From positions 1 to 64,000 of the forward strand of contig NZ_JAHKKG010000010.1 in NCBI RefSeq assembly GCF_018829635.1: a DNA stretch of 64,000 nt, given 5' to 3'. Position 1 is the first letter of the stretch. Every line of letters begins with the position of its first letter. This document shows positions 24,477 to 33,084 of the stretch, piece by piece. The notes below the pieces were generated by a model. The model ran no database searches, was not told the DNA's origin, and saw only the letters and a program-made list of their open reading frames with translations. Origin of the DNA: Paractinoplanes bogorensis. GTDB taxonomy: Bacteria; Actinomycetota; Actinomycetes; Mycobacteriales; Micromonosporaceae. The translations under genes and the position numbers were made by a program.

Positions 24477-26500
24477 GGCGCGTTCGCGGGGCGGCCGTCC
24501 TGGCCGTCCTGCTCCTCCTGGTCGTCGTGACCGGGCTGTGGCACATCACGCAGGGCACGTCCGGGGTCGGCTTCTGGGACCTCGTCGGCGGCCGGGGCGA
24601 CGTCGGGGGCGTACCGATCAGCGACGTGCTGGCCGGTTCCCGGCTCCCCCGCGTGCTGGCCGGCATCGCAGTCGGCGTGGCGCTCGGCTCGGCCGGGGCA
24701 CTGCTGCAGTCGGTCACCCGCAACACGCTGGCCGCCCCGGACACGCTGGCCGTCACCTCCGGCGCCTACTTCGCGCTGTGCCTGGTCTCCGCGTTCAGCC
24801 TGACCGTGCCGCTGTGGGCGTCGGGAACCATCGCGTTCGTCGGCGGCCTGCTCGCCGCGGCCCTGGTGCTCGGACTGGTCGGCACGGCCTCGGGCACCGC
24901 GTCGACCCGGCTGATCCTGGCCGGGTCGGCCGTCGCGATGGCCCTCGACGCGGCCACGGCGATGCTGCTCATCCTGTTCAAGGAGAGCACCACCGGCCTG
25001 TACGCGTGGGGCAGCGGCTCGCTGGCCCAGCTCAACATCGACGCCGCCGTCCGGGCCGTCCCGGTCATCGTGGTCGTGCTGGTCGTCGCCCTGCTGCTGT
25101 CCCGGCGGCTCGACGTGCTCGGCCTGGGCGACGACGCGGCCACCTCGCTCGGCGTGCCGGTGCGCTCGACCCGGGTCGTCGCCATCCTCTGTGCCGTGTT
25201 GCTGACCAGCATCTCGGTGACCCTGGCGGGACCGCTCGCGTTCGTCGGGCTGGCCGCTCCGGTAGCGGTCCGCCTGATCGCGGGCCGGATCGGCCGGCAC
25301 GCCTTCCTGATCCCGGCCTCCGGGCTCGTCGGCGCGCTCTTCGTGCTGCTGGCCGACTCGGTGCTGCGGGCGGTCATGGGTGCCCAGGCGGCCGCGTCCA
25401 TTCCCACCGGCATCCCGACCTCGCTGCTCGGCGCGATCGTCATCGTGATCCTCGCGCTGCGTCTGCGCGACGGCGGCACGGCGCCGGTTTCCCGGATAAA
25501 GCTGCGGACGCGCCGTCGTTTCGTCACCGTCCTGATCGTCGCGGCCGTGCTGTTGCTCGCGGCAGCGGTGCTGGGACTGCTGGCGGGGAGCCTCTGGTTA
25601 CGTACGGGAGACATCGCCCTCTGGTTGCAGGGCGCCGCACCCGATCTGATCGGACGTGCGCTCGACGACCGGGCCCCGCGGGTGGCGGCGGCCGTGGTCG
25701 CCGGGGCCGCACTCGCCCTGGCCGGAACCCTCGTGCAGGGCACGGTCCGCAACCCGCTGGCCGAGCCCGGCATCCTCGGCATCACCGCCGGCGCCGGGCT
25801 GGGCGCGGTCATCGTGGTGACCTCGGCCGCATCCGGGGGCCGCACCGCGCTGATCGTCACCGCCGTCGCCCTCGGACTCGGCACCTTCGCGCTGATCGCC
25901 GTGCTGGCCTGGCGCGGCGGCCTGCTGCCGGACCGGTTCCTGCTGATCGGCATCGGCTGCGGCTACGCCCTGGGCGACGTCAGCACGTTCCTGCTGCTGC
26001 GGGCCGACCCGTGGGACACGCCGCGCATCCTGACCTGGCTCTCCGGCACCACGTACGGCCGATCATTCGCGGACGTGCTGCCGGTCGCCGTGGTGCTGCT
26101 GCTGGCCACGCCGGTGGTGCTGGGCCTGCGCCGCGAGCTCGACCTGCTGGCCATCGACGAGGACACTCCCAAGATTTTCGGCGTACGCCGGGAGGGTGCG
26201 CGACTGTCGTTGCTGACGATCGCGGCCGTGGTGGCGGCGGTCAGCGTGATCGCGGTCGGGGTGGTGGGCTTCGTCGGTCTGGTCGCGCCGCACATCGCCC
26301 GCGGTCTGGTCGGCGTGCGGCACGGGCGGATCGTCCCGGTCGCCATGCTGATCGGCGCCTTGCTGGTGAGCCTGGCCGACACCCTCGGCCGTACGGTGAT
26401 CGCCCCCTCGCAGATCCCGGCCGGGCTGATGATGGCGCTGATCGGCGCGCCCTACTTCATCTGGCTGCTGCGGTCACAAAATCCCGGACCAGGGCGCTGA
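24473..26500 (+). CDS. Fused double FecCD-type siderophore permease
   Basis: This encodes 675 residues from GTG at 24473. It is twice the usual length because two FecCD permease domains are joined, as in FhuB: the first (about 1-330) shows RLPRVLAGIAVGVALGSAGA and PLAFVGLAAPVAVRLIAGRI; the second (about 345-675) shows RAPRVAAAVVAGAALALAGT-like (DRAPRVAAAVVAGAALALAG) and VGFVGLVAPHIARGLVG. Each carries the coupling segment that meets the ATPase. About 18-20 membrane helices are expected. The fusion means one ATPase pair can act on one polypeptide. Its 3' end overlaps the convergent hydrolase gene by 44 bp. Confidence 0.9.
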   Translation: MRRVRGAAVLAVLLLLVVVTGLWHITQGTSGVGFWDLVGGRGDVGGVPISDVLAGSRLPRVLAGIAVGVALGSAGALLQSVTRNTLAAPDTLAVTSGAYFALCLVSAFSLTVPLWASGTIAFVGGLLAAALVLGLVGTASGTASTRLILAGSAVAMALDAATAMLLILFKESTTGLYAWGSGSLAQLNIDAAVRAVPVIVVVLVVALLLSRRLDVLGLGDDAATSLGVPVRSTRVVAILCAVLLTSISVTLAGPLAFVGLAAPVAVRLIAGRIGRHAFLIPASGLVGALFVLLADSVLRAVMGAQAAASIPTGIPTSLLGAIVIVILALRLRDGGTAPVSRIKLRTRRRFVTVLIVAAVLLLAAAVLGLLAGSLWLRTGDIALWLQGAAPDLIGRALDDRAPRVAAAVVAGAALALAGTLVQGTVRNPLAEPGILGITAGAGLGAVIVVTSAASGGRTALIVTAVALGLGTFALIAVLAWRGGLLPDRFLLIGIGCGYALGDVSTFLLLRADPWDTPRILTWLSGTTYGRSFADVLPVAVVLLLATPVVLGLRRELDLLAIDEDTPKIFGVRREGARLSLLTIAAVVAAVSVIAVGVVGFVGLVAPHIARGLVGVRHGRIVPVAMLIGALLVSLADTLGRTVIAPSQIPAGLMMALIGAPYFIWLLRSQNPGPGR

Positions 26501-27209
26501 TCAGTTCCGGACGCTCGGCCACGAGGTGATGGGTGGTCCCCGGCACCACGCACAGCTGCGCGCCGGGGATCGACGACGCGATCAGCAGGCTGTGCCCGGG
26601 CCGGATGGTGTCCCGATCCCCCGACATCACCAGCACCGGCGCGGTGATCCGGGCCAGGTCGGCCGGGTCGATGTGCGGCTCTTTCAGCCAGAGACGAAAG
26701 AGCCTTTCCAGTACGACGTCCACGTGCCCGGGCCCGTCCGGAGAGAGCCGCTCGTAGTGCATCCGTTCGACGTCGGGCTTTTCTGTTGGCTCTTCCACTT
26801 TCTGGAGGGATCCGGCCCCGTCCTCAAAGGCTGACGGGTCGAGGTTCGCACTGATGGCGGTCAGTGAACGCACCCGCTCGGGATGGTCGAGGGCGAGGAA
26901 CAGGCCGATGATCGCGCCGTCGCTGTAGCCGACGATGTGCGCCGACTCGAGGCCGACCGCGTCGAGGTAGGCCAGGGTGTCGGCGACCATACGCGGGTAG
27001 TCGTACTCGCCGTCGATGTCGGCCGACCGGCCGTGCCCGGGACGCTCGAAGGCGTACACCCGATGGTCGGGCACCAGCGCGTCGGACTGCGCCCGCAACG
27101 ATTCGAGCGAGCAGAACCCGCCGTGCAGCAGCAGGACCGGTTCACCCTGGCCGGCGATCTCCGAGTAGAGATCGCCGTCACCGATCCGCAGGTAGCCCAT
27201 GATCGGCAA
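26457..27209 (-). CDS. Alpha/beta-hydrolase
   Basis: This encodes 250 residues. The oxyanion region HGGFCSLESL (about 30-39), the nucleophile elbow GYSDG (94-98, Ser96), the acid in MSGDRDTI (about 205) and the late His in PGTTHHLV form the usual triad order. The fold is that of small esterases or lactonases; the substrate cannot be named. It faces the siderophore operon tail to tail with a 44-bp overlap. A siderophore-releasing esterase is conceivable but has no specific support. Confidence 0.85.
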   Translation of the reverse strand: MPIMGYLRIGDGDLYSEIAGQGEPVLLLHGGFCSLESLRAQSDALVPDHRVYAFERPGHGRSADIDGEYDYPRMVADTLAYLDAVGLESAHIVGYSDGAIIGLFLALDHPERVRSLTAISANLDPSAFEDGAGSLQKVEEPTEKPDVERMHYERLSPDGPGHVDVVLERLFRLWLKEPHIDPADLARITAPVLVMSGDRDTIRPGHSLLIASSIPGAQLCVVPGTTHHLVAERPELISALVRDFVTAAAR

Positions 27210-27254
27210 GCCTAGTCTTCTCCAGCGGGCCGATCCGGGCCGTCGCGGTGGACG

Positions 27255-27785
27255 TCAGCTTGGACCACATGGTCGCGGCCTCAGGCCGAACGCGCTGCGG
27301 TGGAAGACCAGCGGCAGCGAGTGGTCGGCGTGCTCGACCGCGTGCAGGCGGAGCAGGACGATCGTGTGGTCGCCGGCCTCCACCTCGCGGTAGATCGTGG
27401 TGTCGAAGCGGGCGAGCCCGTCCGGCAGGGTCACCGCCCCGCCCTCGTTCCGCACGACCTCGACGCCGGTGAACCGTGCCGCGACCGGCCCGGCGAGCTG
27501 GCGGGCCAGGCCGCCGTGCCGGTCGGCCAGGATCGTCACCCCCAGGCGGCCGGAGCGGCGCAGATCGGGCCAGGTCTTGGAGGTGTTGGCGATCGAGAAC
27601 GACACGAGCGGCGGGTCGAGGCTGACCGACGTGAACGAGCTGGCCGCGAGCCCGACCAGCTCGCCGTCGACGTGGGCGGCGACGGCCACGACGCCGCTGG
27701 GGAAGATGCCGAAGGCCTGACGCAGGCGGATCGGATCCAGGTCCTGGTTCGTGGGGAAGGCTGGTGTGGAATGTTCTGTGGTCAC
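27255..27785 (-). CDS. Flavin reductase-like FMN-binding protein
   Basis: This encodes 176 residues from GTG at 27785, preceded by AAAGG. The core RQAFGIFPSGVVAVAAHVDG, GLAASSFTSVSLDPPLVSFSI and TILADRHGGLARQLAG matches the flavin-reductase (HpaC/split-barrel) family that supplies reduced flavin to two-component monooxygenases. No monooxygenase partner is adjacent. The divergent spacer to clpP (27786-28027) holds the PopR-type operators. Confidence 0.85.
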   Translation of the reverse strand: MTTEHSTPAFPTNQDLDPIRLRQAFGIFPSGVVAVAAHVDGELVGLAASSFTSVSLDPPLVSFSIANTSKTWPDLRRSGRLGVTILADRHGGLARQLAGPVAARFTGVEVVRNEGGAVTLPDGLARFDTTIYREVEAGDHTIVLLRLHAVEHADHSLPLVFHRSAFGLRPRPCGPS

Positions 27786-27910
27786 GGCGGGCGACCTTTC
27801 AGCGTGGTGCGGATGGCGAGCAGAGACCTCGCAGGCACGGCGGCGTGCACCCGGCCTCACGTTAGCAAAAATCCTATAGGACTACTAGGGATTGATCCGG
27901 GCTGCTCGTT

Positions 27911-27958
27911 TCTGCTGACGGCAGATCCGTTGGGCGCGTTGTCTGCTGACGGCAGATC
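27911..27958. promoter_or_regulatory. Tandem PopR-type operators before the clpP pair
   Basis: The 17-bp sequence TCTGCTGACGGCAGATC occurs twice (27911-27927 and 27942-27958) with a 31-bp period. Each holds the palindrome TCTGC-N5-GCAGA. From memory, the Streptomyces activator PopR binds TCTGCC-N3-GGCAGA repeats before clpP3-clpP4; these sites differ by one base per half-site. They lie 70-117 bp upstream of the first clpP start. Confidence 0.75.
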
Positions 27959-28027
27959 GGCTTGGTGGGCCGCCCTCGCGACTTGGAAGGTGGAGCCAGC
28001 CAAGACGAACGAGAGCGAGGCCGGCAC

Positions 28028-28654
28028 ATGCCATCGACCAACGGAGCCAGCCCGTGGAACGCGGGATCGATCGACGACCAGGTGGCCGCGCGGCTGCTGC
28101 ACCAGCGCATCATCGTGCTCGGGACGGAGGTGGACGACCAGGTCGCCAACCGGTTGTGCGGGCAGTTGCTGCTGCTGTCGGCCGAAGACCCGCGCGGGAT
28201 GATCAGCCTCTACATCAACTCGCCGGGCGGGTCGGTCAGCGCGGGGCTGGCCATCTACGACACCATGCGGCTGATCCCCAACGACGTCAGCACGCTGGCC
28301 CTCGGGCTGGCCGGCAGCATGGGACAGTTCCTGCTCACCGCGGGCACGCCGGGCAAGCGGTTCAGCCTGCCGCACGCGCAGATCCTGATGCACCAGGGCT
28401 CGGCCGGATTCGGCGGCACCGCGGCCGACGTCGAGATCTACGCCGACCAGCTCGACCGGGTCGGCACCATGCTGCTGCGTCTGACCGCCGAGCACACCGG
28501 CCAGCCGATCGACACGGTGGAGAAGGACAGCCGGCGCGATCGCTGGTTCACCGCCGAGGAGGCACTCGCGTACGGGCTGATCGACCATGTCCTCGACAGC
28601 GTCGACGACGTGCGCCCGACCATGTCACGCCAGCCGATGGGATTGAGCGCATGA
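28028..28654 (+). CDS. clpP: ATP-dependent Clp protease proteolytic subunit (ClpP3-like)
   Basis: This encodes 208 residues from ATG at 28028. The catalytic triad is intact: Ser97 (GSMGQF), His122 (LMHQG) and Asp171 (RRDRWF). ISLYINSPGGSVSAGLAIYD is the family handle region. It forms barrel-shaped peptidase rings with the partner ClpP and the ClpX/ClpC ATPases in the cytoplasm. It overlaps the next clpP by four bases (ATGA), a typical coupled pair. The tandem PopR-type operators and the downstream Xre-type gene identify it as the secondary clpP3-clpP4 type rather than the housekeeping clpP1-clpP2 pair. Confidence 0.93.
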   Translation: MPSTNGASPWNAGSIDDQVAARLLHQRIIVLGTEVDDQVANRLCGQLLLLSAEDPRGMISLYINSPGGSVSAGLAIYDTMRLIPNDVSTLALGLAGSMGQFLLTAGTPGKRFSLPHAQILMHQGSAGFGGTAADVEIYADQLDRVGTMLLRLTAEHTGQPIDTVEKDSRRDRWFTAEEALAYGLIDHVLDSVDDVRPTMSRQPMGLSA

Positions 28655-29268
28655 GCCAGTACACGATTCCCACCGTCGTCGAGAAGACCCCCAACGGCGA
28701 GCGGGCGTACGACATCTACTCGCGCCTGCTGTCCGACCGCATCATCTTCCTCGGCACCGAGATCGACGACGGCGTCGCCAACGTGGTGATCGCCCAGCTG
28801 ATCCACCTCGAGTCGGCCGGTGAGCAGGAGATCGGGCTCTACATCAACTCGCCCGGCGGATCGTTCAGTGCGCTGACCGCCATCTACGACACGATGAATT
28901 TCGTACGCTGTGACATCGCCACCACCTGCGTCGGCCAGGCGTCGTCGGCGGCCGCGGCCCTGCTCGCCGCCGGGACGCCGGGGAAGCGATCGGTGCTGCC
29001 GCACGCCAAGGTGACGTTGCACCAGCCGTCCAGCCAGGCCCGCGGCACGCTGCCCGACCTGGCCGTGGAGGCGAAGGAGGTGGCCAAGGTGCGGGCCGAG
29101 ATGGACCGGATTCTCGGCCGGCACACCGGGCACCCGGTGGAGAAGATCCGCGCCGACACCGACCGGAGCATGGCGCTGACGGCACCCGAGGCGGTCGCCT
29201 ACGGCCTGGCCGACCGGGTCATCACGTCACGCCCCGAGCGTGCCTATCGGTTGTCGGCTGCGAGTTGA
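28651..29268 (+). CDS. clpP: ATP-dependent Clp protease proteolytic subunit (ClpP4-like)
   Basis: This encodes 205 residues. Triad: Ser99 (QASSAAA, where most ClpP have ASMGA), His124 (TLHQPS) and Asp171 (DTDRSM). The longer N-terminus and the SSAAA context match the partner subunit of actinomycete clpP pairs. It is translated with the preceding clpP by ATGA overlap. The operon ends at the 38-bp palindrome at 29274-29311. Confidence 0.93.
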   Translation: MSQYTIPTVVEKTPNGERAYDIYSRLLSDRIIFLGTEIDDGVANVVIAQLIHLESAGEQEIGLYINSPGGSFSALTAIYDTMNFVRCDIATTCVGQASSAAAALLAAGTPGKRSVLPHAKVTLHQPSSQARGTLPDLAVEAKEVAKVRAEMDRILGRHTGHPVEKIRADTDRSMALTAPEAVAYGLADRVITSRPERAYRLSAAS

Positions 29269-29273
29269 GGCTT

Positions 29274-29311
29274 TTTCATAACTGAGGCGGGGCCCCGCCT
29301 CAGTTATGAAA
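29274..29311. terminator. 38-bp perfect palindrome, bidirectional terminator
   Basis: TTTCATAACTGAGGCGGGG is followed at once by its exact complement, without a spacer. The A/T-rich ends supply T-runs in both directions, so it can end both the clpP operon and the convergent regulator gene. GAGGC/GCCTC outer arms extend it. Confidence 0.85.
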
Positions 29312-29317
29312 TTGGCC

Positions 29318-29662
29318 TCAGGCGGCCAGCAGCATCACGCTGCCGCCACCGAAACGGCCCGGGGTCTGGGGCGTGACGGGGGCGACCGGGGCCAGGCGGA
29401 AGACGGGGGCGCGGTGCTCGACGAGCTCGTGCCCCACCTCGGCCAGCAGGTCGGACAGCTCGATCTGAAGGGCGTCGCACACTGCGGCCAGGATCTCGGA
29501 GCTGGGCTCCTTGCGCCCCCGCTCGACCTCGGACAGGTAAGGCACCGAAACGGCGGCCGCCCGCGCGACCTCGGCCAGCGTGCGCTCCTGATCGAGCCGA
29601 TGCCGGCGCAGCACGCGACCGATCAGCGTGCGCAACAGGGGCCGCCGCGAGTTGTCCGCCAT
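29318..29662 (-). CDS. PopR-like Xre-family regulator
   Basis: This encodes 114 residues. The helix-turn-helix (about 28-70; TLAEVARAAAVSVPYLSEVE, RGRKEPSSEILAAVCDAL) is of the Cro/C1 type. The C-terminal tail (GHELVEHRAPVFRLAPVAPV...GGGSVMLLAA) ends in small hydrophobic residues, which in PopR-like proteins is the signal for degradation by Clp; whether that holds here is inferred. Its convergent position beside clpP3-clpP4 with PopR-type operators makes it the probable activator of that operon. Confidence 0.8.
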   Translation of the reverse strand: MADNSRRPLLRTLIGRVLRRHRLDQERTLAEVARAAAVSVPYLSEVERGRKEPSSEILAAVCDALQIELSDLLAEVGHELVEHRAPVFRLAPVAPVTPQTPGRFGGGSVMLLAA

Positions 29663-29801
29663 AGCGTGACCGTACCCAGGCCCCGGCGCCCGGCGATACC
29701 ACTTACGCCGCAGGCGTAGAGGCTGTCGTTTTCGTCCAAGACCCCCGCCGTGATCGTCTTCTAGCCTGGTCCTCGTTCGATCGTCTCGAAGGGGTCAGGA
29801 A

Positions 29802-30374
29802 ATGCGCGAGCTGGTTTACACGGGGTTCATGTCGCTCGACGGCGTCGTCGACTCGCCCGGCGGAGCAACCGAGGGCCACCGCAGCGGCGGCTGGGTGTTC
29901 CAGGACATCGAGTTCCGCCCGGAGGTCTACACCCTCAAGGGCGAGGAACTCCAGGACACGTCCGCGCTGATGTTCGGCCGCACCAGTTATGAGGCTTTCG
30001 CCCCGTTCTGGCGAGACTCGGAGGACCACAAGGACTACAAGGACCTTCCCAAGTACGCGGTCTCGACCACCCTGTCCGACGACGACCTGCTCGACGGCTG
30101 GGGCGAGACGACGATCCTGCGATCCACGGATGAGATCGCCGCGCTGAAGCAGACCGAGGGCGGCGCGATCTTCATCCACGGCAGCGCCGACCTGGCCCGG
30201 CGGCTGAGCGAGGCGGGCTTGATCGACCGCTACAACTTGCTGGTCTTCCCGGTGCTGCTGGGCGCGGGCAAGAGCATCTTCAGCCGGGCCGACAACGACA
30301 AGCGAATGCTGAAGCTGCGCGAGTCCGAGCCCTACGCGAACGGCGTGGTCAAAATGATCTACGAGGTCCGCTGA
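29802..30374 (+). CDS. RibD-C/dihydrofolate reductase-like protein
   Basis: This encodes 190 residues. MRELVYTGFMSLDGVVDSPG (start), ALMFGRTSYEAFAPFW, KYAVSTTLSD, IFIHGSADLARRL and LLVFPVLLGAGKSIF are the typical blocks of stand-alone RibD C-terminal reductases, which bind NADPH. A true folate or riboflavin role is not implied; many actinomycetes carry several. The ribosome site AAGGGG precedes the ATG. It is divergent from the PopR-like gene. Confidence 0.88.
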   Translation: MRELVYTGFMSLDGVVDSPGGATEGHRSGGWVFQDIEFRPEVYTLKGEELQDTSALMFGRTSYEAFAPFWRDSEDHKDYKDLPKYAVSTTLSDDDLLDGWGETTILRSTDEIAALKQTEGGAIFIHGSADLARRLSEAGLIDRYNLLVFPVLLGAGKSIFSRADNDKRMLKLRESEPYANGVVKMIYEVR

Positions 30375-30862
30375 ACCCGCCCCAGCCGCGACAACCCACC
30401 GCTTGCTTCTGGGAGTATCGTGACTCAGCGCCTGGCGCGATGCTTGATCTTTCCGTGCGGACGATGCCCTTCCCGGTAAGGCTGACCGACCCAAAACTAC
30501 ATCGCTAACACTTTCGCGCGAATCGTCGATGATTTGGCGTACCGCCGTATAGTCAGTCGCTCGACGACACAACCATCGAACCTCACCTATCACCGCTGTT
30601 TGCACCAGTGTCACCCGCACCATCAAGCACGCATCTATCCGAAGTCGGTCTTTGCGATGCCGAGGTGGGACCACGCCGTGGCCGACGCGCAGGACGACGT
30701 GTCTTGCCGATGATGTTTTGGGCGGGCCTGTTCGTGAGTTTCGGGGCGACCCACGATGCACCCCGGTAAGTCTGCGGTCGGAGACCCGACTGGCAGCTAG
30801 CACGCCGGTTCTTCCGATGTCAGGATGTCGGGATCGTTGCGGCGCGCTCTTGAGGGGTCTCG
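30375..30862. other. 488-bp intergenic region before the protease cassette
   Basis: No credible gene is seen on either strand. The DNA is slightly less GC-rich than its neighbours and contains a TATAGT hexamer at 30548-30553 but no clear -35. It is likely to hold the promoter of the three-gene cassette that follows. Confidence 0.45.
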
Positions 30863-31183
30863 ATGGAACGAGTGTTGGCAGTGCGACTTGAGGACGCGGA
30901 TCAAATTCGTGTCGCCGTAAAAGCCGAGCAAGTCGGCGGGGCGTTGGTCGGCAAGGAAGATATCGTCGCCCGTCTCTCATCAGTCACACGCCCCATTCAG
31001 CAGCTCGGGCACGAACTGCTGCAGGCGGTCAAGGCGGCCGGGCCGGACGCGGCAACCGTCGAGATCGGCTGCAGTTTGGCCATCGAACAAGGACAGTTGA
31101 TCGCCCTGATCGGTAAAGGGACCGGCGAGGCGAGCATCAACATTACTTTGGAATGGCGACGTCAGCCGACGCCGGCTGGCTAA
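30863..31183 (+). CDS. CU044_2847/trypsin-co-occurring-domain protein
   Basis: This encodes 106 residues, with TGAGGGG six bases before the ATG. It shows VLAVRLEDADQIRVAVK (strands), ITRP-like SSVTRPIQQLGHELLQAVKAA (helix), VEIGCSLAIEQGQLIALIGKG and ASINITLEWRR. The pattern LG...KAA.PD...VEIG..L..E.G.L.A.I..G matches the small domain that recurs beside trypsin-like proteases in actinobacterial conflict systems. It ends two bases before the protease start. It is probably an adaptor or regulator of the protease; this role rests on family context. Confidence 0.75.
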   Translation: MERVLAVRLEDADQIRVAVKAEQVGGALVGKEDIVARLSSVTRPIQQLGHELLQAVKAAGPDAATVEIGCSLAIEQGQLIALIGKGTGEASINITLEWRRQPTPAG

Positions 31184-31185
31184 TC

Positions 31186-33084
31186 ATGAGCGCGCCCGCC
31201 ATACCGTTCGACGAGCTTCGCCATTTACTGAAACGCTGCGTCGCACTGGTGGTCGTCGACGGCTCACCGATCGGCACAGCGTTCTTCGTCGACGACCGCA
31301 GGTTACTTACCTGTGAGCACGTTCTTACCGGAACGCGTGTTCAAGTCAGGCCTTGGGACAGGAATGCCGGAGAATCGGAGATCCTCGAGGTAATCGATAT
31401 CGTTTCCGATGAGGTCCATGATCTCGCTCTCCTGACCGTCGACGCGCCCAAGAAGGCTGGCTCCCGTACCGCAGTCCTGCTCGGGACAAGCCTGCTGAAC
31501 GCCCAGTATTGCGTGGCCGGATACCGTGACATTGCCGGGTATGAGCCGGCGCTCGAGGCACCGGACGCTGTGGGCGATCCCCGAGAGCAAGCACCTGGTC
31601 AGCCGCAGACCTTGGAATTACGCAACATTTGGATAAGCGGCGGGCTGAGCGGCGGTCCGGTCATGAATCTGACCACGGGCGCGGTCGTTGCGGTCACTCG
31701 CCTGGCCCACTACCTGGATAATAACGTAGGCGGCGCCGGAACACCGGTATCCCAGGTTTTCCAATCATTTCCAGCGCTGCGTTCCTACCAGTCTCAACCG
31801 CCGGTCGAGGCTCGCGCCTGGCGTGAACTGCTCGGTAAGGCGAAATGGGAGGCTCTGGGGCTGAGCTGGGCAACGGAGTCCACCGTCAACCTCTACGTCT
31901 CCGGCGATCTACGGCGGTGGCGGATCGGGCTCGGGCACGAAGGCTTGTCTCCCGACGATGACATCACGGGCAACAATCTGGGCGAGGAGATTGCCGAGGC
32001 ACTGTTTCGATGGGCCCGACGTCGGAGGGTACGAGACAAGGCGGAAGTTGCACTTCTCGGGCGCCTTCTCGCAAGCGCCTTGTTCCCGGGCCGCGTTGGC
32101 GAGGAGTTACAGCGACTTGCCCTGGCCGACAGCACGCTCATTCGGCTGCACGTCGAGAACGAGAACGAACTGGCCGACATCCCGTGGGAACTCGCAGCTG
32201 TTCCGGGTTCCAACAAGGGCTACCTCTCCACCAACGAACGCATCCAGTTCACGCGAGCAATTCCGAACACTGACGACGAGTATCAAGGCTCGTGGCTGGA
32301 ACAGACGTCGGAGACCGTGCTGCCGGTAATCGCCCAGCCTCCCGAGTGGGCGGACTCCTATCCCGCTATCTGCCACGCACGCCGACAGATACCCTGGCCC
32401 AAAGAGGACGAACTGCGGTCAAATCTTGAAGGTTGCCTCGAGCGCAATGGTATCGAATTCCGTCGCGCCGCCCTGAACCCGCGATACACCGACGTCGAGG
32501 CCAATTTCAGCAAGCACGAATACGCGGCCTTCCACTATGTCGGATTCGGAAAGGTTGAGGACGACGTCGCGCACATGACCTTCGTGGAGAACGGCGATCC
32601 GCAGTGGAAAGAGGTGGCCGAGGTTTTGACGGCAGCCGGCGAGGGTGGCATTCGGCTCGTGGTGCTGGAATTTGGTATGCCGCCAGAGGTTCAAGAGCTC
32701 AAGCCAATATCACCGAGCAGCCTCGGCAACTGCCTGCCAAGCGGCATCCAAGCGGTAGTCGTCACCAGCTACCCCGTTCACCCTCGGCAATACTGGCGAT
32801 TTGATTCAGGATTCTATGAGGCCCTCGGTAAGGAGCGCACTTCGGTAGAGAGCGCGGTTCAACGAGGGCGCCGACTGGTCAGCAAGGACAGCCCGGTCGA
32901 GGACGCTGCGGGTTTTGGTTGGTTCACGCTCCTGACTGCGGGCCGTAATGGGCTGCACCTCCGCCCGCCTCTCCCAACCGGCCCCGCCTCGGAACTAAGC
33001 ACCCAACAGACGCAGATTCCACCCCGCGTCAACAAGCCAGTCGGCACATCCGCAACGGAGCGAACGGATGAATTCCTTAGGTGA
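31186..33084 (+). CDS. Trypsin-like serine protease fused to an inactive CHAT-like domain
   Basis: This encodes 632 residues, with no signal peptide. Residues about 12-200 form a trypsin-fold protease with the full triad: His45 (LTCEHVL), Asp79 (HDLALL) and Ser155 (GLSGGPV). Residues about 285-595 resemble the CHAT (caspase HetF-associated) domain: LIRLHVENENELADIPWEL, GYLSTNERIQFTRAI, AAFHYVGFG, RLVVLEFG, FYEAL and a late GFGWFTLLTAG. In active CHAT proteins the two catalytic residues are His in HFSGHG and Cys in LNAC; here these positions are Phe454 and Gly497, so the caspase-like site is dead. The gene overlaps the next by 17 bp. It likely acts in the cytoplasm on a protein target. Confidence 0.8.
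   Translation: MSAPAIPFDELRHLLKRCVALVVVDGSPIGTAFFVDDRRLLTCEHVLTGTRVQVRPWDRNAGESEILEVIDIVSDEVHDLALLTVDAPKKAGSRTAVLLGTSLLNAQYCVAGYRDIAGYEPALEAPDAVGDPREQAPGQPQTLELRNIWISGGLSGGPVMNLTTGAVVAVTRLAHYLDNNVGGAGTPVSQVFQSFPALRSYQSQPPVEARAWRELLGKAKWEALGLSWATESTVNLYVSGDLRRWRIGLGHEGLSPDDDITGNNLGEEIAEALFRWARRRRVRDKAEVALLGRLLASALFPGRVGEELQRLALADSTLIRLHVENENELADIPWELAAVPGSNKGYLSTNERIQFTRAIPNTDDEYQGSWLEQTSETVLPVIAQPPEWADSYPAICHARRQIPWPKEDELRSNLEGCLERNGIEFRRAALNPRYTDVEANFSKHEYAAFHYVGFGKVEDDVAHMTFVENGDPQWKEVAEVLTAAGEGGIRLVVLEFGMPPEVQELKPISPSSLGNCLPSGIQAVVVTSYPVHPRQYWRFDSGFYEALGKERTSVESAVQRGRRLVSKDSPVEDAAGFGWFTLLTAGRNGLHLRPPLPTGPASELSTQQTQIPPRVNKPVGTSATERTDEFLR

Noticed and set aside
29703..30980. 425-residue minus-strand frame covering the 30375-30862 gap
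   Set aside because: It runs antisense to the DHFR-like gene and shows no motif; the gap is better left empty.
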